From Pseudomonadota bacterium (GTDB lineage: Bacteria; Pseudomonadota; Gammaproteobacteria; Burkholderiales; Burkholderiaceae_D), in NCBI GenBank assembly GCA_023416415.1, contig JAEZHR010000021.1, positions 1-14,325 on the forward strand: a DNA stretch of 14,325 bases, written 5' to 3'. This document shows, one piece after another, positions 1 to 6,404 of this stretch (position 1 is its first letter; every line of letters begins with the position of its first letter). The notes below the pieces were generated by a model. It saw only the letters and a program-made list of their open reading frames with translations, made no database searches and was not told the origin of the DNA. A program made the position numbers and the translations under genes.

Positions 1-869
1 CCCACGCACAGTTCTTCGCTCAGGTCGAAGGGTGCCTGCTTGCGCGCCTCGTCCGGATGCGGGCCGGGCTCGCGCCGGCCGAACTCGAATACGGCCGGCA
101 CCAGCCATCCGTTACCGATCGCGGCGGCCAGACGCAGCGCACGAAGACTGATTCCTTCGCGCAGCGCCGGATCGTCGTAGCCGTCCGCGCGCACGATCAC
201 CGCGTCATCAGGGCTCTCGGGAAATGCGACTGGCGGTGCCAGTGCCAGCAGGCGCGCATGCTCTTGCACGAGCCAGCGCGATCGGAAGTCCCACCAGGCA
301 GCGGAACTGAAGCTGGCATCGAAGTCGCAGCCGGCCAACGCCGCAATCTGCTCCGGCGTGCAGCCTGGCGTCCATGCCAGCATGCGCATGGTCTCGCGTT
401 CGGCAAGCAAGGCATTCCACTGCTGCGCATTGAGCAAGGCAAGGCTGCGGCAACGCAGACCCTGTACACCTAGCGTGCGCAAGCGTTGCACGCATTCGTG
501 CAGATGGACGGTCACCGCTTCCCGCACATCCTCGGTATCGCGAAGACACAAGCGCGCCTCGCGTTCCTGTCCGGGTAACCGGCGCGGATCCGGCAGCACG
601 TCATTCTCTTCGGGCACGCCGTACCACTCCGGATGCATCCGCTGCGCACCGGACAGCAGCCGTTCGACGTCGAAGTCGAGCAGCAGCCCCAGACCATGAC
701 GGTCGCAACTGCGCACCCACTCCTCAGGCGTTTCCGATGCGGCGACAAGCAGCACCTGGTCGAAGCCGGTGGCGACGGCATGCGCAAGCCAGTCTTGCGC
801 GGAATCGGGTGTAGCGAGAGTTGCGGGAAGCGAATAGAGACGAGGCAGGTAAGGCGTCGGAGCTGGCAT
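1..869 (-). CDS. GlgE-type alpha-1,4-glucan:maltose-1-phosphate maltosyltransferase, N-terminal part (partial)
   Basis: An open frame runs from ATG 869-867 to the left edge (289 codons visible) with no stop. An in-frame TAA at 878-876 makes this the most upstream ATG. No good Shine-Dalgarno is seen. The layout is that of a degenerate GH13 barrel: LLLDFDVERL (residues 62-71) at region I, GLRCRS (137-142) at region II, LAWTPG (164-169) at region III, then a WWDF segment (192-195), GNGWLVPAVFEFG (252-264) and FDLSEEL (281-287). The expected Asp nucleophile and Glu acid/base are absent. This order is what I recall of the N-terminal domain of the roughly 1,100-residue GlgE-type proteins of betaproteobacteria, where the active maltosyltransferase follows downstream (here outside the window). 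GlgE transfers maltose from maltose-1-phosphate to glucan in the cytoplasm. Alternative: another amylase-related protein. The identification is by remembered motif pattern only. Confidence 0.6.
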   Translation of the reverse strand, partial: MPAPTPYLPRLYSLPATLATPDSAQDWLAHAVATGFDQVLLVAASETPEEWVRSCDRHGLGLLLDFDVERLLSGAQRMHPEWYGVPEENDVLPDPRRLPGQEREARLCLRDTEDVREAVTVHLHECVQRLRTLGVQGLRCRSLALLNAQQWNALLAERETMRMLAWTPGCTPEQIAALAGCDFDASFSSAAWWDFRSRWLVQEHARLLALAPPVAFPESPDDAVIVRADGYDDPALREGISLRALRLAAAIGNGWLVPAVFEFGRREPGPHPDEARKQAPFDLSEELCV

Positions 870-880
870 TGCTTGTTATC

Positions 881-934
881 CGTTCGAATTGCGTTCGAGT
901 TGCGATGAGTTGCGTTCAAGTTCCTTTCGAAATC
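881..934. repeat. Imperfect 11-bp tandem repeat array upstream of glgE-type gene
   Basis: Five consecutive units, 11, 11, 10, 11 and 11 bases long, read CGTTCGAATTG, CGTTCGAGTTG, CGATGAGTTG, CGTTCAAGTTC and CTTTCGAAATC. The array starts 12 bases upstream of the ATG at 869. The period is about one helical turn, as in direct-repeat boxes of OmpR/PhoB-type regulators. The regulator is unknown. The repeat is visible; its role is inferred. Confidence 0.5.
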
Positions 935-1025
935 AGGTGCGCCGATGCAAGGTGCCATCCCGGACACGAAGTGCTTTACCGGCGGACACTGAAGCGTGCA
1001 ATAAATTCCATGGGCGGCATTGCAA

Positions 1026-1039
1026 TCGAAGCGCTTGCA
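1026..1039. promoter_or_regulatory. Candidate LacI/GalR-family (cre-like) operator
   Basis: TCGAAGCGCTTGCA contains the perfect 8-base palindrome AAGCGCTT with a central CG. It matches 11 of 14 positions of the classical cre consensus TGWAANCGNTNWCA. LacI-family regulators commonly control alpha-glucoside genes, and both flanking genes act on glucans. It lies about 157 bases from the glgE-type start and 357 from the preferred glucosidase start. A chance match is possible. Confidence 0.3.
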
Positions 1040-1209
1040 CGAATGTCGTGAATGGTAATTTTTTCCTCACGTCGCCTCTTACGTCTTGTCAAACGGCTCC
1101 GTGCACCGCTTGCGCGCGAACATTTGTCATGCGGGCCACACAAGTTCACACAAGGCATGACGAAGGAAAAAGATTCGATGCCGCTTGTTCAACAACCCTG
1201 TAGCAATTT

Positions 1210-1241
1210 GCATGCGGGCGTGAAAAATCACCCCGCGATGC
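1210..1241. repeat. Bulged inverted repeat immediately upstream of a candidate -35
   Basis: Arms GCAT-GCGGG-(C)-GTGA and TCAC-CCCGC-(G)-ATGC pair over 13 bases with one bulged base on each side, around an AAAA centre. It ends two bases before the candidate -35 at 1243. No U-tract follows beyond TTT, and no gene ends here on either strand, so a terminator is unlikely. An operator for the downstream promoter is the better reading. Confidence 0.45.
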
Positions 1242-1242
1242 T

Positions 1243-1270
1243 TTGAGGCACGTGCGAACGGCGCTACCAT
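1243..1270 (+). promoter_or_regulatory. Candidate sigma-70 promoter of the alpha-glucosidase gene
   Basis: TTGAGG (1243-1248) and TACCAT (1265-1270) are separated by 16 bases. Each matches four of six positions of the -35 and -10 consensus. A start near 1277 would give a leader of about 120 bases before ATG 1396, containing the CTTTC/GAAAG cluster. No experimental evidence. Confidence 0.35.
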
Positions 1271-1304
1271 TTCGCGGCATCAGCTTCCTTCCTGGCCGCA
1301 ACGT

Positions 1305-1324
1305 CTTTCAGCCAGAAAGCTTTC
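1305..1324. repeat. CTTTC/GAAAG inverted-repeat cluster in the glucosidase leader
   Basis: CTTTC (1305-1309), AGCCA, GAAAG (1315-1319), CTTTC (1320-1324, sharing the last G/C step). The last two units form the perfect 10-base palindrome GAAAGCTTTC at 1315-1324. It could be an operator or alternative small RNA hairpins ahead of the coding region. Confidence 0.3.
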
Positions 1325-1395
1325 CCGGACTTGATTCCTGACGTCGCAACGCGTGCGTGGTCCTGATCGGTTCCGACCATTCCGTGAAGTCTGTC

Positions 1396-2946
1396 ATGAT
1401 CATTTATCAGGTTTACCCGCGCAGCTTTTTCGACAGCAACAATGACGGCATCGGCGCCCTTTCCGGCATCGAACAGCGACTGGAGTACATCAAAAGCCTG
1501 GGCGTGGACGCCATCTGGATCAGCCCGTTCTTCAAGTCGCCGATGAAGGACTTCGGCTATGACGTTGCCGACTACCGTGCAGTCGATCCGATCTTCGGCA
1601 CGCTGGACGACTTCGGAAAGCTCATGCGCCGCGCCGAGGCACTCGGTATCGGCGTGATCGTCGACATGGTGGTTTCCCATACCTCTGAAGAACATGCCTG
1701 GTTCAAGGACAGCCGGGCACGGCGCAACGCACGCGATGACTGGTACCTCTGGGCCGATCCGCAGCCGGACGGCATGCCACCCAACAACTGGGTTTCGGTG
1801 TTCGGCGGCACCGCCTGGCGCTGGGATGCCGAGCGCCGCCAGTACTACTACCACTCCTTCCTTTCCAGCCAGCCCGACCTGAACATGCACAACCCGCAAG
1901 TGCAGGACGCCGTGCTGGCCGAGATGGAGTACTGGCTCGACCTGGGCGTATCCGGCTTTCGCTTCGACGCCTGCAACCACATCTTCCAGGACCCGCTGCT
2001 GCGCAACAATCCGCCGCGCGAGGACAGCAGCAAGGCCCTGCATCCCTATGGTTTCCAGGTCCATGTGTACGACCAGGGGCGCCCGGAGAATCTCGCCTTT
2101 CTGGAGCGCGTGCGCACGCTGCTCGACGCCTATGGCGCCTACAGCCTGGCCGAAGTGGGCGGCGCGGACCCGCTGCGGCTGATGGGGCAATACACCGCAC
2201 CAGGCCGCCTGCACGCCGCCTACAGTTTTGCGCTGATGCGGCCCGACTACGGTGTGCCCTACCTGCGCGACGTGATCACGACGCTGGAGCAAAGCGTGCG
2301 CGATCCCGGTCGCCCCTGCTATGCGATGAGCAACCACGACAAGGCGCGCGTTGGCAGCCGCTGGCAGTTCGACCGCCCCTACTTTGAAACGGCGAAGATG
2401 CACATGGTGCTGCTGTTCGCCATGCGCGGCGACATCTGCCTCTATCAGGGCGAAGAACTCGGTCTGCCGGAGGCGGACGTCCCCTTCGAGCGCCTGCAGG
2501 ACCCCTTCGGCAAGTCATTCTGGCCCAAGTTCAAGGGCCGCGACGGCAGCCGCACGCCGATGCCGTGGAACGCTTGCGTACATGGCGGCTTCAGCACCGC
2601 TGAACCCTGGCTGCCGCTGGATGCGCGCCATCTGGAAATGAACGTGGCACAACAGGAAAACGATGCCGATTCGATGCTGCGCTTCACGCGCGCGCTGATC
2701 GCATTGCGCAAATCGCATCCCGCCCTCGCACAGGGAAGCATTGCATGGACCGACGCGCCGGAAGATGTACTGGCGTTTCGGCGCAGGCATGAGGGACACG
2801 AACTCGTCTGCCTGTTCAACCTGGGCAATGCCGCCAGCAGCTTTGCGCCGGGCACTGAGGGCAAGCTCGTACTCGCCGGGAACGCCGCTTACCGCAATGG
2901 AACGGCCGAACTGGGTGTCAGCGGATTTTGCCTGATCGAAGCCTAG
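1396..2946 (+). CDS. GH13 alpha-glucosidase (AglA / subfamily 23-like)
   Basis: A cytoplasmic glycoside hydrolase family 13 enzyme releasing glucose from alpha-glucosides such as maltose. ATG 1396 gives 516 aa starting MIIYQVYPRSFFDSNNDGIG, the usual family N-terminus, though the W-rich residues that normally precede it are missing. The frame is open from GTG 1357 (529 aa), but only a weak GAAG precedes ATG 1396 and no SD precedes the GTG. In the longer numbering the four GH13 regions are intact: DMVVSHTS (103-110), GFRFDACNH (200-208, nucleophile Asp204), LAEVGG (264-269, acid/base Glu266) and SNHD (325-328). The stretch after region II (DPLLRNNPP ... FLERVRTLLD) is typical of AglA-like subfamily 23 enzymes. 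No signal peptide. Divergent from the GlgE-type gene, fitting glucan or maltose turnover. Oligo-1,6-glucosidase or sucrose-active specificity cannot be excluded. Confidence 0.85.
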   Translation: MIIYQVYPRSFFDSNNDGIGALSGIEQRLEYIKSLGVDAIWISPFFKSPMKDFGYDVADYRAVDPIFGTLDDFGKLMRRAEALGIGVIVDMVVSHTSEEHAWFKDSRARRNARDDWYLWADPQPDGMPPNNWVSVFGGTAWRWDAERRQYYYHSFLSSQPDLNMHNPQVQDAVLAEMEYWLDLGVSGFRFDACNHIFQDPLLRNNPPREDSSKALHPYGFQVHVYDQGRPENLAFLERVRTLLDAYGAYSLAEVGGADPLRLMGQYTAPGRLHAAYSFALMRPDYGVPYLRDVITTLEQSVRDPGRPCYAMSNHDKARVGSRWQFDRPYFETAKMHMVLLFAMRGDICLYQGEELGLPEADVPFERLQDPFGKSFWPKFKGRDGSRTPMPWNACVHGGFSTAEPWLPLDARHLEMNVAQQENDADSMLRFTRALIALRKSHPALAQGSIAWTDAPEDVLAFRRRHEGHELVCLFNLGNAASSFAPGTEGKLVLAGNAAYRNGTAELGVSGFCLIEA

Positions 2947-2947
2947 T

Positions 2948-2967
2948 CCACGCGGCTGCACGCGTGG
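2948..2967. repeat. Perfect 7-bp inverted repeat after the glucosidase stop
   Basis: CCACGCG and CGCGTGG flank the six-base centre GCTGCA, beginning one base after the TAG stop. It could stabilise the 3' end of the glucosidase mRNA. There is no T-run after it, so it is not a classical intrinsic terminator. Confidence 0.4.
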
Positions 2968-2997
2968 CGGCGCGGTGCAGCACCCCGGCGCATCGCC

Positions 2998-3003
2998 TAC
3001 AAT
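2998..3003 (+). promoter_or_regulatory. Candidate -10 box placing transcription start at the rpfE-type ATG
   Basis: TACAAT (five of six to TATAAT) ends six bases before ATG 3010, so transcription would begin at or next to the ATG and give a leaderless mRNA. There is no Shine-Dalgarno in front of this ATG, which agrees. The -35 region, around 2975-2980, is a poor match. Confidence 0.5.
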
Positions 3004-3009
3004 CGCGCC

Positions 3010-4044
3010 ATGCCGCGCCTAGACATCCTGCTCCCTTTCGCGATTCCGCCGACCGACCTGGCCGCGGACCTGCGCAAGCAAATCGACGCCCCTGCACTCG
3101 CCGCCCTGACGACCCGCAGCCGTTCCCGCCGCACCGACACGTTCGACGAATACGGCTACGCGTTGCCGCACGAGCGCTGGCTCGCCGCGCGCTTCGGACT
3201 GGCAGGCAACGGAGCGAGCAGCCCGCCGCTGGCCGCCACGCTGATGCGTGAATACGGCCACGACGTCGACGACGGGCTGTGGTTCATTCTGCACCCGGTG
3301 CATCTGCACATCGCGCGCGACCATCTGGTCCTGACCGATCCGCACCGCCTCGACCTTGATGAGCAGGAAGCCCGCGCGCTGTTCGACGCCGCGCGCCCGC
3401 TGTTCGAGGAATACGGACATGCGCTCGTCTACGGCGATGCCGGCACCTGGTTCATGCGCGCCGACGCATGGGACGGTCTGGCGACCGCCACGCCGGATGC
3501 CGCCGCCGGCCACAACATCGATCTCTGGATCGCGCGCGGCGAAGGCGAGCGCGCCTGGCGCAAGCTGCAGAACGAAGTGCAGATGCACTGGTTCATGCAT
3601 CCTCTCAACGCCGCGCGCGAGGCGAGCGGCAAGCTGCCGGTCAATTCGCTGTGGCTGTGGGGCGCTGCGCCTGCAGGGCTTGCCGGCAATTACGAATACA
3701 AGTCCGTGTTCGCGGTGCCCGGCTCGCGCGTTCCGCTTCCCCTGCGCGCCAGGGTCGCCGCAAACCCCGGCGATCTGACATTCGAGGACGATGCGCACGC
3801 CCTGCTTATCCTGGATGAACTGCTCACGCCGGCCCTGTCGGCCGACTGGGGCGCGTGGCTGGAAGCCTTGCGCGCACTGGAACGCGAATGGTTCGCACCG
3901 CTGCTGGAACAATTGCGCAAAGGCCGCATCGAGACGCTTGAGCTGATCGGCACCGGCGACCAGCGCCTGCAACATTTTTGCGCCACGCGCGGTTCGCTGC
4001 GCAAGTTCTGGCGCTCACCGTCCCTCGACACGCTTTTGTCATGA
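3010..4044 (+). CDS. rpfE: RpfE-type conserved protein (upstream of recJ)
   Basis: A 344-aa soluble protein without signal peptide or membrane segment. I recognise it as the RpfE-type conserved family found beside recJ in betaproteobacteria and xanthomonads. It was named from the rpf region of Xanthomonas; its biochemical role is not established, and database entries often name it after phosphoglycerate mutase. Visible conserved-looking blocks are WFILHPVHLH (91-100), QNEVQMHWFMHPLN (187-200) and PVNSLWLWGA (210-219). The start is ATG 3010, which follows a TACAAT box without an SD. Its TGA (4042-4044) overlaps the recJ ATG as ATGA, so recJ translation is probably coupled to it. The family call rests on these motifs and on synteny. 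Confidence 0.75.
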   Translation: MPRLDILLPFAIPPTDLAADLRKQIDAPALAALTTRSRSRRTDTFDEYGYALPHERWLAARFGLAGNGASSPPLAATLMREYGHDVDDGLWFILHPVHLHIARDHLVLTDPHRLDLDEQEARALFDAARPLFEEYGHALVYGDAGTWFMRADAWDGLATATPDAAAGHNIDLWIARGEGERAWRKLQNEVQMHWFMHPLNAAREASGKLPVNSLWLWGAAPAGLAGNYEYKSVFAVPGSRVPLPLRARVAANPGDLTFEDDAHALLILDELLTPALSADWGAWLEALRALEREWFAPLLEQLRKGRIETLELIGTGDQRLQHFCATRGSLRKFWRSPSLDTLLS

Positions 4045-5735
4045 CCCGCATCAGCATCCGCAACGTCCCCTTCCGCACCGCCGAGCTGCTGCGCCAGCAA
4101 GGCGTGCATCCGGTGCTCGCGCGCCTGTACGCCGCGCGCGGCCTCTCCGATGCCCGCGAACTGTCCAGCGAACTGGCTGCGTTGCTGCCGCCGCCCGGCC
4201 TGCTGCACGTGGACGCGGCCGCCGCCTATCTGGCCGACGCGATCGCCGCCGGCCGCAAGATGACCATCGTCGCCGACTACGACTGCGACGGCGCTACCGC
4301 CTGCGCAGTCGCATTGCGCGGGCTGCGTGCCATGGGTGCGCACGTCGATTACATCGTGCCGAATCGTTTCGAGTACGGCTACGGCCTGACACCCGAGATC
4401 GTCGAACTGACGATGCGCGAAAAGGCGCCCGACATCATCGTGACCGTCGACAACGGCATTGCCAGCGTCGACGGCGTGGCAGAAGCGAATCGGCGTGGCA
4501 TCGATGTCGTCGTCACCGACCATCACCTGCCGGGAGACCGGCTGCCCGATGCGCGCGTGATCGTCAACCCGAACCAGCCGGCCTGCGGCTTCCCGAGCAA
4601 AAACCTGGCCGGCGTGGGCGTGATGTTCTACGTGCTGCTGGCACTGCGCTCGGAGCTGCGCAGACGCGGCGTGTTCGATGCGCAGACTCAACCCCGCCTC
4701 GATGCCCTGCTCGATCTGGTCGCGCTCGGCACGGTGGCCGACGTGGTGAAGCTCGACGCCAACAACCGCATCCTGGTCGCGCAGGGCATCAAGCGCATGC
4801 GTGCAGGACGCATGCAGCCCGGCATTGCCGCCCTGTTCCGCGCGGCCGGACGCGAAGCGCGGCGCGCCTCGCCTTTCGACCTCGGCTTTGCACTCGGTCC
4901 GCGCCTGAATGCCGCCGGCCGGCTGGCCGACATGTCACTGGGCATTGAATGCCTGACCACCGACGACGAGGGCCGCGCATGGGCGATTGCCCAACAGCTC
5001 GACGCCATCAACCGCGAACGTCGCGACATCGAAGCCGACATGCAGGAAACCGCGCTCGCCCTGCTCGATCGCTTCGATCCTCGCGACAGGACCACGATCG
5101 CCGTATTCGACGAAAGCTGGCATCAGGGCGTGATCGGCATCGTCGCCTCGCGCCTGAAGGACAAGTTCTATCGCCCGACCATCACCTTCGCACCGGGCGG
5201 CGAGGGGCTGCTCAAGGGCTCCGGGCGCTCGATCGCGGGCTTTCATCTGCGCGACGCGCTTGATCTCGTTTCCAAGCACGCGCCCACGCTGATCCAGAAG
5301 TTCGGCGGCCACGCAATGGCGGCCGGCCTGACGATACGCGCGGATGGCATGGAGGGCTTTGCCGCCGCATTCGAGGAAGTCGGACGCACCCAGCTTACCC
5401 AGGCGCAACTGGAACGGGTACTGGAAACCGACGGTGCGCTGGAGGATGCCTATTTCACGCCGCAGTTCTGCGATCTGCTCGATGCCGAGGTCTGGGGCCA
5501 GGGCTGGCCGCCGCCGGTGTTCTGCGACGAATTCCGCGTCTTGAATCAGCGCATCCTGAAGGAAAAGCATCTGAAGCTGATGCTCGAAAAGAACGGACAC
5601 CGCTTCGATGCGATCTGGTTCAACCACGTCGATGACTTGCCGGAACGCGCACGCGTTGCCTTCCGGCTGGAAGCGAACGAATACAACGGCAACGTACGCG
5701 TGCAGCTGATGGTCGAGCATGCCGAAGCTGCGTAG
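4041..5735 (+). CDS. recJ: Single-stranded-DNA-specific exonuclease RecJ
   Basis: A 564-aa cytoplasmic 5'-3' single-strand DNA exonuclease of recombinational and mismatch repair, at the usual family length. DHH-superfamily metal-binding motifs are intact: DYDCDG (79-84), TVDNG (135-139) and TDHH (159-162). The DHHA1 part carries GRSIAGFHLRDAL and GGHAMAAG (422-429), and the C-terminal OB-like region follows. ATG 4041 is preferred over an in-frame ATG at 3978 because the normal N-terminus (MTRISIRNVP, then HPVLARLYAARG) begins there and the longer form would lie inside the rpfE-type gene. No SD precedes 4041, which fits translational coupling through the ATGA overlap. It ends 15 bases before the stop of the convergent SGNH hydrolase gene. 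Confidence 0.95.
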   Translation: MTRISIRNVPFRTAELLRQQGVHPVLARLYAARGLSDARELSSELAALLPPPGLLHVDAAAAYLADAIAAGRKMTIVADYDCDGATACAVALRGLRAMGAHVDYIVPNRFEYGYGLTPEIVELTMREKAPDIIVTVDNGIASVDGVAEANRRGIDVVVTDHHLPGDRLPDARVIVNPNQPACGFPSKNLAGVGVMFYVLLALRSELRRRGVFDAQTQPRLDALLDLVALGTVADVVKLDANNRILVAQGIKRMRAGRMQPGIAALFRAAGREARRASPFDLGFALGPRLNAAGRLADMSLGIECLTTDDEGRAWAIAQQLDAINRERRDIEADMQETALALLDRFDPRDRTTIAVFDESWHQGVIGIVASRLKDKFYRPTITFAPGGEGLLKGSGRSIAGFHLRDALDLVSKHAPTLIQKFGGHAMAAGLTIRADGMEGFAAAFEEVGRTQLTQAQLERVLETDGALEDAYFTPQFCDLLDAEVWGQGWPPPVFCDEFRVLNQRILKEKHLKLMLEKNGHRFDAIWFNHVDDLPERARVAFRLEANEYNGNVRVQLMVEHAEAA

Positions 5736-5750
5736 GCTGTTGCGCGCGGC

Positions 5751-6404
5751 TCAAGGATTGTCCGGAAAAAGGCGCAGGAAGGCCTGCGCCGCAAACCGGC
5801 CCTTGAGTTCGTACACCTGCTGCGAGGGATGCAATCCGTCCGGCACCAACTCCTGCGGATTACGCCCTGCGAGCAGCCTTGTGAGATAGGCATACTGGTC
5901 GATGACCGGCACGCCTTCGCCGCGCGCCACATCTCGCATCGCATCCACATAGACATCCAGCCCGCCCGCACCGCTGTCGCGCGTCGGATTCGGCGTTTCG
6001 AACACGATGCGCTTGCCATAGGCCTGCGCCGTTGAAGCGAGCTTGCGCAGACAGTCGCGATAGGTGACCACGTCATACCGCCATTGATCGTTGATCGCGT
6101 GGTTGAGAATCACGTAGCGCGCCCTGGATGCGCGCATGCGCTCCTCCCAGGGCGGATGGGCGCCGTCACGGCCCTCAAGCAGGTCGCATGCGGTCGAACC
6201 GCTGACGCCGTGATTGCGCACCTCGAAGCGCCCTTTCAGGGCGCGGGCGAACACTTGCGGCGGCGGATCGACGACCTGCTTGCCGTCGCTGCCGCTCGCA
6301 TACCCCCATACGGTCGAGTCGCCGTAGTACTCGACAAGGATGATGCCGGCAGTCGCACGCACGCTCAGCGCCGCCAGCCATGCGGCAAGGACAATGGATT
6401 TCAT
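5751..6404 (-). CDS. Secreted SGNH/GDSL-family hydrolase
   Basis: A 217-aa exported esterase-type hydrolase. Residues 1-19 form a Sec signal peptide with likely signal-peptidase-I cleavage after ATA (Ala19); no lipobox Cys. SGNH blocks are complete: YYGDS (26-30, nucleophile Ser30), GVSGS (66-70), LNHAIND (100-106, Asn101) and PDGLHP (188-193, Asp189 and His192). ATG 6404-6402 overlaps the TGA of the acyltransferase gene as ATGA, so the two are probably co-translated. It closely resembles the lipoprotein hydrolase at 7628-8407, roughly half of the residues being identical from YYGDS onward. Likely role, by inference: removing or transferring O-acyl groups on an envelope or extracellular polymer in partnership with the acyltransferase. 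The substrate is not visible. A longer reading starting at 6797 lies antisense-like inside the acyltransferase gene and is rejected. Confidence 0.85.
   Translation of the reverse strand: MKSIVLAAWLAALSVRATAGIILVEYYGDSTVWGYASGSDGKQVVDPPPQVFARALKGRFEVRNHGVSGSTACDLLEGRDGAHPPWEERMRASRARYVILNHAINDQWRYDVVTYRDCLRKLASTAQAYGKRIVFETPNPTRDSGAGGLDVYVDAMRDVARGEGVPVIDQYAYLTRLLAGRNPQELVPDGLHPSQQVYELKGRFAAQAFLRLFPDNP

Larger units (their letters stand above)
870..1395. promoter_or_regulatory. Divergent intergenic region between glgE-type gene and alpha-glucosidase
   Basis: About 0.5 kb without a convincing gene; the short frames in it have no SD or recognisable product. It is comparatively AT-rich in patches (for example around 1052-1066 and 1155-1180). 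It holds an 11-bp-period repeat beside the minus-strand gene, a LacI/cre-like palindrome near 1026-1039, a bulged inverted repeat at 1210-1241, a candidate promoter at 1243-1270 and a CTTTC/GAAAG cluster at 1305-1324. Together these suggest that both glucan genes are regulated from here. Which site serves which gene is inference. Confidence 0.6.

Noticed and set aside
1052..1246. 64-codon plus-strand frame in the intergenic region, also its 29-codon tail starting at 1158
   Set aside because: No SD, no recognisable product, and it overlaps the inverted repeat and promoter-like signals.
1264..2403. Long minus-strand open frame opposite the alpha-glucosidase gene
   Set aside because: It lacks recognisable motifs, and the plus-strand frame carries complete GH13 motifs. 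It is a by-product of GC-rich codon use.
3978..4040. Upstream ATG for recJ
   Set aside because: It would add 21 residues inside the rpfE-type gene ahead of the normal RecJ N-terminus. The ATGA junction at 4041 is the better start.
3019..5720. Several 250-330 residue minus-strand frames opposite rpfE and recJ
   Set aside because: No start signals or family motifs. The plus strand has well-supported genes.
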